DNA of 64,000 nucleotides from Secundilactobacillus oryzae JCM 18671. GTDB taxonomy: Bacteria > Bacillota > Bacilli > Lactobacillales > Lactobacillaceae. Each line of letters begins with the position of its first letter. Within the stretch, counting starts at the first letter, position 1. Both the position numbers and the translations under genes were made by a program. The notes under the pieces are model-generated. The model ran no database searches and was not told the DNA's origin. It saw only the letters and a program-made list of their open reading frames with translations. Positions 25,808 to 34,476 of this stretch are shown here, piece after piece. The stretch covers positions 1 through 64,000 of the forward strand of contig NZ_BBJM01000002.1 of the NCBI RefSeq assembly GCF_000740055.1, in the 5' to 3' direction.

Positions 25808-26830
25808 ATGACACAATTTAAAACACTTAGCTTTTACATCGCATTTGGACTAACGCTCCTGTGCGCCGTACTTGGAAGCCTACTCGCCAACCTACCATAC
25901 CTTAACATCGTGGGAGCGCTAGTTATCTCCCTAATTTTGGGAATGCTACTCCAGGTTTTCAGACCCGCTGTTCAGGTTGCTAAACCGGGGATTGGCTTCA
26001 TTTCAAACAAGTTTCTCCGGCTAGGGATTATCCTACTGGGTTTCAAACTTAATCTAGTGGATCTCGCCCACGCCGGCGTTAAAACCATCGTTTTAGCCAT
26101 CGGGATTGTGACGCTGACTATCCTGCTAGCTTACAATATCGCGCGCAAATTAGGTGTGGATCCTCAGCTAGCCATTCTAACTGCAAGTGGTACCGGGATT
26201 TGTGGTGCAGCCGCTGTAATGGGAATTTCGCCACAACTACAAACCACTTCCGCTGCGCAGGAGGAACAAAAACGTGAAGATGAGGTGCTCGCCGTTGCCA
26301 TCGTTGCCATTTTGGGAACCCTCTTCACTCTTATCGAAATCGTGATTAAACCGTTACTACACATGACGCCCACTCAATTTGGCGTCATGGCTGGCGGTTC
26401 GCTTCATGAAATTGCCCATGCCGTCGCCACTGGTGGTGCTGGCGGACCCGTCAGCTTGGATTCAGCCATCATTACCAAGCTTTCTCGAGTCTTGATGTTG
26501 GCACCCGCTACACTGATTATCGGTATCTGGTACCAAAAAAACCAATCTGTTACCCAAACATCAGCACGCCAAAAGCTACCCATACCATGGTTTATGGCCG
26601 GTTTTATTCTCGCCAGTGTGATTGGAACTTTCTTACCCCTTGGCGCTACCGTCCTCAATGCCCTAGTCAAATTAGCCTATATTATTTTGGGAATGGCTAT
26701 GGCCGCACTTGGTTTAAGCGTTAACTTCAAAGTCATTTTGCATCGTGGTGGCAAAGCCTTTCTCGCGGCTTTCCTCACTTCCGTTGTCTTACTTGGCGCA
26801 ATGATCATAATTAGTAAAATCGGATTCTAA
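25808..26830 (+). CDS. YeiH/UPF0324 family putative anion exporter
   Basis: 340 residues with about ten membrane segments. GFKLNLVDLAHAG, the glycine-rich SGTGICGAAAVMG (about 131-143) and the conserved SLHEIAHAVATGGAGG are the signature of the YeiH/PSE family, proposed to export sulfate or sulfite. ATG 25808 is preceded by GAGGAGGAATTG. The divergent LysR gene probably regulates it. Confidence 0.88.
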   Translation: MTQFKTLSFYIAFGLTLLCAVLGSLLANLPYLNIVGALVISLILGMLLQVFRPAVQVAKPGIGFISNKFLRLGIILLGFKLNLVDLAHAGVKTIVLAIGIVTLTILLAYNIARKLGVDPQLAILTASGTGICGAAAVMGISPQLQTTSAAQEEQKREDEVLAVAIVAILGTLFTLIEIVIKPLLHMTPTQFGVMAGGSLHEIAHAVATGGAGGPVSLDSAIITKLSRVLMLAPATLIIGIWYQKNQSVTQTSARQKLPIPWFMAGFILASVIGTFLPLGATVLNALVKLAYIILGMAMAALGLSVNFKVILHRGGKAFLAAFLTSVVLLGAMIIISKIGF

Positions 26831-26831
26831 C

Positions 26832-26873
26832 AAAGGAGGCTGTGCCAAAAGTAAATTTTGGCACAGCCTCTTT
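26832..26873 (+). terminator. Terminator of YeiH gene
   Basis: A perfect 16-bp stem including GAGGCTGTGCCAAAA, 5-base loop, then TTT. The run of T is short. Confidence 0.75.
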
Positions 26874-27078
26874 CCATTTAACCGAACTATTTATTTTAAT
26901 CGTGCTCCAGAAGTCACTAGTTTCACGTCGTTGTCGATGGGACTACCGCGTAGTTCGCGAGTCCCAGTCGCAGTTTCCTCCGTCTAACTACGATCAACGA
27001 ACAATTCCAGAACCAAATTATTCGCCAATCTAGGTTAGTACTCAGCAACTGCCCGACTTCTGTCACAACTTCTTTCCA
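26874..27078. other. Intergenic region with a GC-rich hairpin
   Basis: About 205 bases between converging genes. No coding frame is supported. GGGACT/AGTCCC with an inner CGCG/CGCG pair forms a hairpin at 26938-26965. It may be the relic of a dispersed intergenic repeat. Confidence 0.35.
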
Positions 27079-28866
27079 TTAATGTTCACTTCTAGCTCTC
27101 AACGCCAATAGAATCGTAATCGTATCTACGGCCTCCTGGAAAATTGCCCCCAGTAGCGCTGGAATAATCCCAGTCGACGCAACCAGCATTAAGACAACCA
27201 AGATTACAATACCAGTCAAAACATCGTTACGGGCAATTCGCATCGTATCCTGACTAATTTTAACGGCTCGGGCTAATCGATGGAGATCATCCTTGAGAAT
27301 AACCGCATCCGCCGATTCACTCGCTGCAGTGGCCCCATGTTCTCCCATGGCCACCCCAACATCAGCCGCCGTCAGTGATGGGGCATCGTTGACCCCGTCA
27401 CCCACCATAATAACTGGACGGCCATCATCCTTAATGCCCTTCAAAATAGCAACTTTATTTTCCGGTAATAGATTGCCATGGACTTCATCCAAACCCAAAT
27501 CGGTCGAAATCGTCTTTGCAATCATAGACTGGTCACCAGTTAGCATCATCGTTTTCCCAATTCCAAGTTGCTTCAACTCGGAAATAGTTGCTTTTGCTTC
27601 AGGACGAACTTGATCCAAGAAAGTAATGACACCGGCGTATTCATCGTCTACCGAAACGTAAATCGCGGTTTGATCCAATTTTTCAATATTTTGATCCGTT
27701 ACAAAATTGAGTTTCCCGACGCGAACATTCTTGCCATCAATCGTGGCTTCAATCCCTTTACCAGTCACTTCTTTAAGTTGTGTGACTGGACTCAATTGAT
27801 TACTGGACGTGTAATCAATTAATGAACGGGCCAACACGTGACCTGATTGCTGTTCCGCACTGGCTGCAAAATGGAGTAACGTCTCGGCATCAAAATCATC
27901 ATCGGGTAAAATACGGTCCACTTCAAGCTTACCCTTGGTTAAGGTTCCTGTTTTATCAAAGGCGATCGTCTTGGCAAGCGCCAATTTTTCAATCGTCGTC
28001 CCCGTTTTCACGATAATTCCGTTTTTACTCGCTCGGCTCATCCCCGAAACCAATGCAATTGGGGCCGCCAGAATCAATGGACAAGGCGAAGCCACAACCA
28101 GTACTTCGGCAATTCTGACCGGATCGCCAGAAATAATCCAGGCTAAAACGGCAATGACAATCGACACAATTGTGAACGGAACTGCGTAGCGATCCGCCAT
28201 CCGGACAAATCGAGCCGGCTGTTGTGCCGACTGTTTAACTAATTTAATAATGGCTTGATACTGACTGTTAGCCGCGGTACTCACCGCTTGGAGTGTGATG
28301 GCCTGGTCGCCATTAATCGAGCCAGACATCACTTCGCTGCCCACCGTTTTTTCAATCGGACGCGATTCACCAGTCAGGGAAGACTCATCCATCGTCGAGA
28401 TTCCTTGAATGACTTTAGCATCAACCGGCACTTGTTCACCCGGTTTAACCAAAATGTGATTGCCGACTTTGACTTCACCAGCCAAAATGTCGACGGTCTG
28501 ACCATCACGCAGCAAGTGTGCCCGCTGTGGTGAGTTATCCAAAAGCGACTTTAATTCCTGACCCGCTTTTTTTGACGCGTAATCTTCTAACGTGTCACCA
28601 CCCGTTAGCATGACTAGAACCATTAAACTGGCCCAGTATTGACTCACTGCTAATGTTGCCACAATCGCCATGATGGCCAACAAATCGACCCCATACTTTC
28701 CAGAACGTAGGGTCTTAATCATTTCAACGAACATTGAAAGTGACATCACGGATCCTGCAATAGTGGCTAATATTTGAGCGTACAGCGCTTGATGAAAACC
28801 AAACTCCAATAGGAGCGCAATGGCACCAATCGCAAGCGTAGCACCCAATTTCCATGCATGTTTCAT
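27079..28866 (-). CDS. Heavy-metal-translocating P1B-type ATPase (SPC type)
   Basis: 595 residues without an N-terminal metal-binding domain. The order is about four membrane helices, actuator TGES, two helices with SPCPLI (about 260) in place of CPC, the phosphorylation site DKTGTLTKG (Asp about 305), GDGVNDAPSLTAADVG, and two C-terminal helices with FQEAVDTITILLALRA. The SPC motif is that of P1B-4-like exporters (cobalt, iron(II), zinc), but the usual HEGGT of the last helix is replaced by QEAVDT, so the metal is uncertain. AGGAGGG precedes the ATG. No metalloregulator gene lies next to it. Confidence 0.88.
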   Translation of the reverse strand: MKHAWKLGATLAIGAIALLLEFGFHQALYAQILATIAGSVMSLSMFVEMIKTLRSGKYGVDLLAIMAIVATLAVSQYWASLMVLVMLTGGDTLEDYASKKAGQELKSLLDNSPQRAHLLRDGQTVDILAGEVKVGNHILVKPGEQVPVDAKVIQGISTMDESSLTGESRPIEKTVGSEVMSGSINGDQAITLQAVSTAANSQYQAIIKLVKQSAQQPARFVRMADRYAVPFTIVSIVIAVLAWIISGDPVRIAEVLVVASPCPLILAAPIALVSGMSRASKNGIIVKTGTTIEKLALAKTIAFDKTGTLTKGKLEVDRILPDDDFDAETLLHFAASAEQQSGHVLARSLIDYTSSNQLSPVTQLKEVTGKGIEATIDGKNVRVGKLNFVTDQNIEKLDQTAIYVSVDDEYAGVITFLDQVRPEAKATISELKQLGIGKTMMLTGDQSMIAKTISTDLGLDEVHGNLLPENKVAILKGIKDDGRPVIMVGDGVNDAPSLTAADVGVAMGEHGATAASESADAVILKDDLHRLARAVKISQDTMRIARNDVLTGIVILVVLMLVASTGIIPALLGAIFQEAVDTITILLALRARSEH

Positions 28867-28953
28867 ACAAACCCCTCCTATTTACCAATTCTCTCACTAA
28901 TGACATTATAACAAGTCTCCGGTGCTTGTTAACCTCTTGACCGCTAAATACGA

Positions 28954-28977
28954 AAAAAAACACCCAATTCGGTGACT
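28954..28977 (-). terminator. Weak terminator after UPF0340 gene
   Basis: On the minus strand CACC-GAATTG-GGTG followed by eight T. The stem is short. Confidence 0.5.
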
Positions 28978-28987
28978 TTGCTCATCA

Positions 28988-29557
28988 TTATTTAATTAGC
29001 GTTTCATCATACACAGCTCTAGCTCCACCAATTAAACGTGGACGTGACGTGAGCATGGTGGCCCTTGCAAGCCCAATATCTTTTTGCGCCGTTCGAATTG
29101 GAATTTGCACAAATTTGACGTGCATCCCAATCTCTGTATCACCAATATCTAGACCACCATCAGCCACGATATGTTCAACTTCCACCGGATCCTGGAAAGC
29201 ATGATAGGCAGCAATTTGAGCTGCACCACCTGCATGAAGGGAGGGATAGACCGTTACGATTTCGTAACCGCGTTGTTCAGCAACCTCACGTTCCACTAAC
29301 AGTGCGCGATTGATGTGCTGACAGCCTTGAACCGCAAGCTGAATCCCCTTTTCCCGGAGGATTGGCAAAATGGTGTTAATGATGGCATCCCCAATCGCCT
29401 GGTTGGAGTACCCACCAATCTTATAGCCTGCCACTTCGCTAGACGTACATCCCAGCACAAACAGGCCATTTTTTGGAAACGTCACTTGTTCAAAATACTG
29501 TGTTAAGACTGCCTTCGTTTCCTCAGCGATTTGGTTTAAATCGATTTCTGCCATCAT
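28988..29557 (-). CDS. UPF0340/YwlG family protein (TIGR01440)
   Basis: 189 residues, close to B. subtilis YwlG. GLFVLGCTSSEVAG and VQGCQHINRALLVERE, SLHAGGA and HIVADGGLDIGDT are family signatures. The biochemical role of the family is not established. AAAGGGGAT precedes the start; either of two adjacent ATG codons could be used. It follows the pyridoxal kinase gene by 30 bases on the same strand, so cotranscription with the vitamin B6 genes is possible. Confidence 0.88.
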   Translation of the reverse strand: MMAEIDLNQIAEETKAVLTQYFEQVTFPKNGLFVLGCTSSEVAGYKIGGYSNQAIGDAIINTILPILREKGIQLAVQGCQHINRALLVEREVAEQRGYEIVTVYPSLHAGGAAQIAAYHAFQDPVEVEHIVADGGLDIGDTEIGMHVKFVQIPIRTAQKDIGLARATMLTSRPRLIGGARAVYDETLIK

Positions 29558-29587
29558 AAGATCCCCTTTTTAATTTGATTTACTTCA

Positions 29588-30415
29588 TTACAATTGTGCC
29601 AATGCTGCAATCAATTGCTTCAATACCATGCCATGATGAAAGCCCCGATTAGTGGAAACCGTCTCTTTAATCGCAATCTGCATCAACTCGACAGTTTTGC
29701 GAACGGCGACTTCTGGCTGCCAATCTAGAATCAGTAATCCAGTTAAAATGGCCGCAAAAAGGTCTCCCGTCCCATCAAAATGGTGGGCAACTAGTGGTGA
29801 CTGCTCCTGTCCCCGCAGATGATGGCCATCCTGCCACCAAACATCCGAACTATTGGCCAAATGAAGCCCCGTAATCACGATCAAGGTGTGTGGTTTTGTC
29901 TGTTCAGTTAGGCGATTCAAAACCTCGCTAATGCGCTGTTCGGTTGCCTCACTAGAGGGGTTATCACCAACTAATAGTTGGGCCTCGGTCCAATTTGGCG
30001 TCAGTACGTCCGCACGATGGCTGAGTTGCCGAATTTGTTCGACATACGACTGATTAAACCCATCGTAAAGGGTTCCATGGTCCCCCATCACCGGATCAAT
30101 CACCACAAAGGAAACCGGATTATTTTCCAGATAATGATCTAACTTTGCGACCAAGGCCTCTGACCCCACATAGCCAATCGCCATGCCACTGAACTGAATA
30201 TCGCTTTGACGCCAATGATTTAGAGCGCCATCAATCCACTGATCTAAATTAAGCGTTTCAGGTTGACCAAATGCCCCCGTTTGGGTCGATAGCAACGTGG
30301 TGGGCATTGTCACAACGGGAATGCCTAAACTAGCGTAAACCGGGATTGCCACGTTGAGTGAAATTGAGGTCGCTGCAGATAAATCCTGAGCGACTAGCAG
30401 TGGCGTATTTTGCAT
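29588..30415 (-). CDS. Pyridoxal/pyridoxine kinase (PdxK/PdxY type)
   Basis: 275 residues of the ribokinase-like fold. VVIDPVMGDHGTLYDG and DVLTPNWTEAQLL are the B6-kinase motifs, and the catalytic region is FDGTGDLFAAILTG (Asp about 216). It phosphorylates pyridoxal, pyridoxine or pyridoxamine to trap the vitamin and make PLP. It lies 13 bases after an ECF S-component gene, consistent with coupled uptake and phosphorylation of vitamin B6. It starts after GGAGG. Confidence 0.85.
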   Translation of the reverse strand: MQNTPLLVAQDLSAATSISLNVAIPVYASLGIPVVTMPTTLLSTQTGAFGQPETLNLDQWIDGALNHWRQSDIQFSGMAIGYVGSEALVAKLDHYLENNPVSFVVIDPVMGDHGTLYDGFNQSYVEQIRQLSHRADVLTPNWTEAQLLVGDNPSSEATEQRISEVLNRLTEQTKPHTLIVITGLHLANSSDVWWQDGHHLRGQEQSPLVAHHFDGTGDLFAAILTGLLILDWQPEVAVRKTVELMQIAIKETVSTNRGFHHGMVLKQLIAALAQL

Positions 30416-30428
30416 GCTTAAGTGCCTC

Positions 30429-30932
30429 CTAGCTGAGATAACTCAGTCGATTTTTTAGGGTGAGACTCATCAGGTAACCAACTACAGCGCCCACTAAGCC
30501 TTGCACCAAATTCATGGGTACACCCAAGATGCCTACTGGTATTTGATATAAAATTGAGTCACTCACAAAATAGCCTAATACCATCACAATGACCGCCACG
30601 ATGACTGCCACGATTTGCCATCTCGGCTTCGCACGGTAGCCAATCGCACCGGCGACGAAGCCTTCTAGTCCGTGAACCACTAGCGAAAAGAGCATGTATT
30701 GGGAATAACCAGAGATTAAATCCAATAAAAATCCAGCTAAGCCACCAACAATTGCGCCATCACGCTGTCCGAGCAATAATGCTGCAATGAAAATACCAGC
30801 ATCGCAGAGGTTAACGTTGCCATGAGTCATCGGGACCGGAATGATGAAGATTCTCGCAATCACCACCGTAGCCGCCGTAATCATTGCAACCAAGACAACT
30901 TCCCGTGTCGACATCTTCTCTGCAGTTTTCAT
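30429..30932 (-). CDS. ECF transporter S component, probably for pyridoxine
   Basis: 167 residues with about five to six membrane helices. REVVLVAMITAATVVIARI, NVNLCDAGIFIAALLLG and GGLAGFLLDLISGYSQYMLFS match the substrate-binding S components of energy-coupling-factor transporters (PF07155-like). It would use a shared EcfAAT module encoded elsewhere. The adjoining B6 kinase suggests pyridoxine as the vitamin, as in the described PdxU2 group. The start at 30932 follows GGGTGAG; GTG 30947 is an alternative. Confidence 0.8.
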   Translation of the reverse strand: MKTAEKMSTREVVLVAMITAATVVIARIFIIPVPMTHGNVNLCDAGIFIAALLLGQRDGAIVGGLAGFLLDLISGYSQYMLFSLVVHGLEGFVAGAIGYRAKPRWQIVAVIVAVIVMVLGYFVSDSILYQIPVGILGVPMNLVQGLVGAVVGYLMSLTLKNRLSYLS

Positions 30933-31067
30933 AATTTTCTCACCCACTTGCCATGATTTTAATAACAGAGTAACCCTTTAGACGAGGCGTGGCAACAGAA
31001 TTAGACAATAATCTCAAACTGTCCAAAAGCCAATTTTCATTGGAAAAATTAAAAAAACGAGTTGTTG

Positions 31068-31096
31068 TTGAAAACGGTTTCATTATCCATTAGAAT
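31068..31096 (+). promoter_or_regulatory. Promoter and cre site of second ackA
   Basis: TTGAAA (31068-31073), 17 bases and TAGAAT (31091-31096). TGAAAACGGTTTCA (31069-31082) matches the CcpA cre consensus TGWAANCGNTNWCA at all 14 positions and overlaps the -35 box. That arrangement usually means repression, unlike the upstream activating cre of B. subtilis ackA. Confidence 0.75.
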
Positions 31097-31131
31097 GAGG
31101 ATTGAATGATTAAACTTTGGAGGCCTTGCTC

Positions 31132-32328
31132 ATGTCAAAAGTATTAGCAATTAACGCTGGTAGTTCCACACTAAAATGGAAACTCTTCAATTTGCCTGAA
31201 GAATCCGTCATTGCGGAAGGTATGGTTGACCGGTTAAATCTGCCTGCTTCAGTTTTTAAATTGAAACTTGCAAATGGCGAGAAACATAATGAAACTCGCG
31301 ATAACATCACCAACAGAGAAGCCGCGGCCATGGTACTGACACGGCTAAAATCACTACATATTTTGGAGCATCTACATGAAATTGTCGGGGTCGGCCACCG
31401 TGTTGTTGCCGGTGGTGAAGAATTCAAAGATTCCACAGTGGTGACACCTGAAGTTCTGGATAAAATTAAGGCTCTATCTGCCTATGCCCCTCTTCATAAT
31501 CCAGTTCAAGCCTACTACATTCAAACTTTCCAAACGCTTTTACCTGATGCAACTCAAGTAGCCGTTTTTGACACGTCGCTATTCACGGAAATGCCACCAG
31601 TTAACTATATGTACAGCATTCCATACGAATACTACGAAAAATTTGGCGCCCGCAAGTATGGTGCTCATGGGACAAGCCACCGTTACGTTGCCCATCGTGC
31701 AGCCGAAATTTTAGGTAAGCCATTTGATTCGCTTAAGATTGTCACGTTACACTTGGGTTCTGGATCCTCAATCACCGCGTTTGATCACGGCAAGGCCATC
31801 GATACCTCGATGGGCTTCACTCCATTGGCTGGTGTCACCATGGGCACGCGTTCCGGCGATATCGATGCCTCGCTAGTCGCCTACCTGATGCAAAAACTGA
31901 ACCTAACGAACGTTGAGGATATGATTGATATCCTCAACCAAAAATCTGGACTCTTAGGAATTTCCGAGCTCTCCCCTGATCAACGTGATCTGGAGGAGGT
32001 GCAAGATTCGAATCCAAAAGCTAAACTCGCTCTCGATATCTTCGTCAACCGAGTCATCAGCTACGTTGGAAGCTATATCGGTAAACTAAACGGGATTGAT
32101 GCCCTCGTCTTCACAGCTGGTTCTGGTGAAAACGGCATTGAACTCCGTCAGAACATTGCGGATCAATTGAGCTATTTCGGCATAACGGTTGATCCTGACA
32201 AGAATAACGTTCGCGGTAAGGAAACGATTTTAAATAAAGAAAATGCACCCGTTGATGTTTTAATCGTCCCAACCAACGAAGAGCTCATGATTGTCCGAGA
32301 TGTCGAACGTTTGGGTCACATCAGTTAA
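31132..32328 (+). CDS. ackA: Acetate kinase (copy 2)
   Basis: 398 residues with INAGSSTLKWK at residue 6, HLGSGSSITAF, MGFTPLAGVTMGTRSGD and the C-terminal VPTNEELMIVRDV. Complete and without defects. GGAGG precedes the ATG at 31132. It differs from copy 1 (13039-14241) throughout, so it is not a recent duplicate. A perfect cre in the promoter suggests that the two copies respond to different carbon states. Confidence 0.95.
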   Translation: MSKVLAINAGSSTLKWKLFNLPEESVIAEGMVDRLNLPASVFKLKLANGEKHNETRDNITNREAAAMVLTRLKSLHILEHLHEIVGVGHRVVAGGEEFKDSTVVTPEVLDKIKALSAYAPLHNPVQAYYIQTFQTLLPDATQVAVFDTSLFTEMPPVNYMYSIPYEYYEKFGARKYGAHGTSHRYVAHRAAEILGKPFDSLKIVTLHLGSGSSITAFDHGKAIDTSMGFTPLAGVTMGTRSGDIDASLVAYLMQKLNLTNVEDMIDILNQKSGLLGISELSPDQRDLEEVQDSNPKAKLALDIFVNRVISYVGSYIGKLNGIDALVFTAGSGENGIELRQNIADQLSYFGITVDPDKNNVRGKETILNKENAPVDVLIVPTNEELMIVRDVERLGHIS

Positions 32329-32397
32329 TGACTTTAGGTGGCAGGTCTGCCACCTATTTTTGTTATAATGAAACTATTATGATTAAAGGAGTCCGAC

Positions 32398-32868
32398 ATG
32401 GAACCAGAAACAACGCCAATTACCGCAAACGGCTATCATCAAATTGAACAGGAAATCGAGCGACTAAAAGCCACTAAGCCGGCTGCCATCAAACGATTAG
32501 CGGAGGCGGCGGCATTGGGCGATCGCTCCGAAAACGCCGAGTACAGTGAATCTAAGCGGGCCTTGGGGCAACTCAAGGGCCGAATTCATTTTCTGACCAA
32601 ACAACTGCAATATTCCGAAATCGTGACGCCAGCTGACGACGAAACAATTGAAATTGGCAAAACGGTCACCATCCAATTTCTAGATGATGGTGAAGAAGAA
32701 ACATTTGAAATTGTTGGCAAGCCAGAAGCTGATGTGAACCTCAACAAAATCTCGCTAGTCTCACCAATTGGAGCTGCATTGCTTGGATCAGCAGTCGGTG
32801 AAACCGTGACGGTCACCGCACCCGAGTTCAGCTACAAGGTAAAAATTTTAAAAGTCACGTTGAGTTAA
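32398..32868 (+). CDS. greA: GreA/GreB-type transcript cleavage factor
   Basis: 156 residues. An N-terminal coiled coil (about 8-80) carries the tip acidic residues in GDRSENAEYSESKR (the canonical form is DLSENAEY), followed by the FKBP-like domain with SPIGAALLGSAVGETV. It rescues backtracked RNA polymerase by stimulating transcript cleavage. The Leu-to-Arg change at the tip and moderate divergence suggest that it could be a second Gre factor. AAAGGAG precedes it. Confidence 0.9.
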   Translation: MEPETTPITANGYHQIEQEIERLKATKPAAIKRLAEAAALGDRSENAEYSESKRALGQLKGRIHFLTKQLQYSEIVTPADDETIEIGKTVTIQFLDDGEEETFEIVGKPEADVNLNKISLVSPIGAALLGSAVGETVTVTAPEFSYKVKILKVTLS

Positions 32869-32914
32869 GGTAAAACGGGTATAATTAAAAGTAAGTACTG
32901 GAGATTGTTTATTT

Positions 32915-33868
32915 ATGAAATCTATCAAACTTGGCAACTCTCAATTTAAAGCATCAACTGTTGCATTAGGTATCATGCGCATGAACGTGCTCTCTGACGC
33001 AGACGCCGTTAAAGTCATCGAAACTGCTCATGACGCCGGCATCAATTTCATCGATTCAGCTGATATTTACGGTCAAGGTGAATCAGAAAACGTCTTTGGA
33101 CGCGCATTAAAGCAGTCATCATTAAACCGTGAAGACTTCTATATTCAGTCTAAGGGTGGCATCGTTGTTGACCCAGAAAAAAGCCACGGTAGCGTTGTTT
33201 TAGGTAGTCGTTACGACTTCTCTAAGCAACACCTATTGGACGCCGTTGATGGCGAATTACAACGAATGGGCGTTGACTACCTTGATTCATTTTTACTTCA
33301 CCGTCCAGACGCTTTAATGGAGCCTGAAGAAATCGTAGAAGCATTTGACGAATTACAAATGAGCGGTAAAGTTCGGCACTTCGGTGTTTCTAACTTCAAC
33401 CCTGGTCAAGTTGACTTCTTACAAGCCAACCTTAACCAACGCTTGATGATTAACCAACTTCAATTTGGGATTATGCACACTGGCGCCATTGATTTTGGCA
33501 TCCACACCAACATGCATGATGATGACAGTATTGACCACGATGGTGGTATGATTGAATACTCACGTTTACACAACATGACGATTCAAGCCTGGTCACCATA
33601 CCAATACGGTGCTTTCGAAGGCCCATTCATCGATAATCCTAAATTCCCAGAATTAAACGACTATCTCCAAGAATTGGCCGACAAGTACGGCGTTACTAAG
33701 AACGCCATTGCCACTGCATGGATTGTTCGTCACCCTGCTCATATCCAAGTTATCTTGGGCAGTATGAACCCACAACACATTCAAGAAAGTGCTGCCGGTG
33801 CCGACGTTGAATTGACCAAGCAAGAATGGTACAACGTCTACTTCAAGGCGGGACATGATTTACCATAA
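32915..33868 (+). CDS. Aldo/keto reductase (YdhF-like)
   Basis: 317 residues of the NADPH-dependent TIM-barrel family. DSADIYGQGESE holds catalytic Asp and Tyr, QSKGG the Lys, and LLHRPDALMEPEEI the His. GSMNPQHIQES near the C-terminus binds NADPH. The oxidoreductant pair is unknown. It follows greA by 46 bases, with a weak ribosome binding site (CTGGAGATTG). Confidence 0.9.
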   Translation: MKSIKLGNSQFKASTVALGIMRMNVLSDADAVKVIETAHDAGINFIDSADIYGQGESENVFGRALKQSSLNREDFYIQSKGGIVVDPEKSHGSVVLGSRYDFSKQHLLDAVDGELQRMGVDYLDSFLLHRPDALMEPEEIVEAFDELQMSGKVRHFGVSNFNPGQVDFLQANLNQRLMINQLQFGIMHTGAIDFGIHTNMHDDDSIDHDGGMIEYSRLHNMTIQAWSPYQYGAFEGPFIDNPKFPELNDYLQELADKYGVTKNAIATAWIVRHPAHIQVILGSMNPQHIQESAAGADVELTKQEWYNVYFKAGHDLP

Positions 33869-33875
33869 ATAAAAC

Positions 33876-33912
33876 AAAAAGTGATTCGGTTTTCTAACCG
33901 AATCACTTTTTT
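33876..33912. terminator. Bidirectional terminator aldo/keto reductase / hypothetical
   Basis: AAAAAGTGATTCGGTT and its complement around a 4-base loop, with A and T flanks. Confidence 0.88.
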
Positions 33913-34340
33913 AGTAGTTGTTTAATCACGTAATACCCAATAAAAAGCGGGCTAAACAAAATCATAATGAGCCGAATCGTAAAATCCGCACAGAATAAAT
34001 TGTACCATTTATCACGGTAAAACGTGACAGACGGATCACGAGGCTGCATCCCTAATTCCTTATTGTTAATCGTTGGTGACGGAATCGAGTTTGTCGAGCT
34101 AACTATAGTTGTGCCACCAATGCTTCCAAGGTCAATATCAGCCATTTCCGTTTGATCTGGCCGAACAATCCGAATTTCCACATAAGGAAAAATGAAAAGG
34201 TAACTAATTATTAAGTAAATGACTACCCAGTTAAAATGCCACGAAAGATCGCCATGTGCTGATTTAGCACCGGCGAGCAGGATAGCTGGTACAAACGGAA
34301 TGAGACCGAGAAAGTACGTTTTAAGAATCTTTTTCCCCAT
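33903..34340 (-). CDS. Hypothetical membrane protein
   Basis: 145 residues. Hydrophobic segments lie at about 8-24, 37-54 and 120-140, and the middle is a hydrophilic region (PDQTEMADIDLGSIGG to DKWYNLF). I do not recognise a family. The start follows GGGGGGATTAAC. The stop codon falls within the shared terminator. Isolated gene with no informative partner. Confidence 0.65.
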   Translation of the reverse strand: MGKKILKTYFLGLIPFVPAILLAGAKSAHGDLSWHFNWVVIYLIISYLFIFPYVEIRIVRPDQTEMADIDLGSIGGTTIVSSTNSIPSPTINNKELGMQPRDPSVTFYRDKWYNLFCADFTIRLIMILFSPLFIGYYVIKQLLKK

Positions 34341-34434
34341 GTTAATCCCCCCAAAGAATGTAACATTTATGTAATATTGTCCTAAGATTAATCCACGTAT
34401 AAGGCATAGTCAAGGAACTTAATTCAGTACTACA

Positions 34435-34471
34435 CAAAAAAGCCGACCTACCAAAATTCAGTAGGTCGGTT
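34435..34471 (-). terminator. Terminator of APC permease gene
   Basis: On the minus strand ACCGACCTACT...AGTAGGTCGG-type stem followed by six T. Confidence 0.85.
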
Positions 34472-34476
34472 TCACT

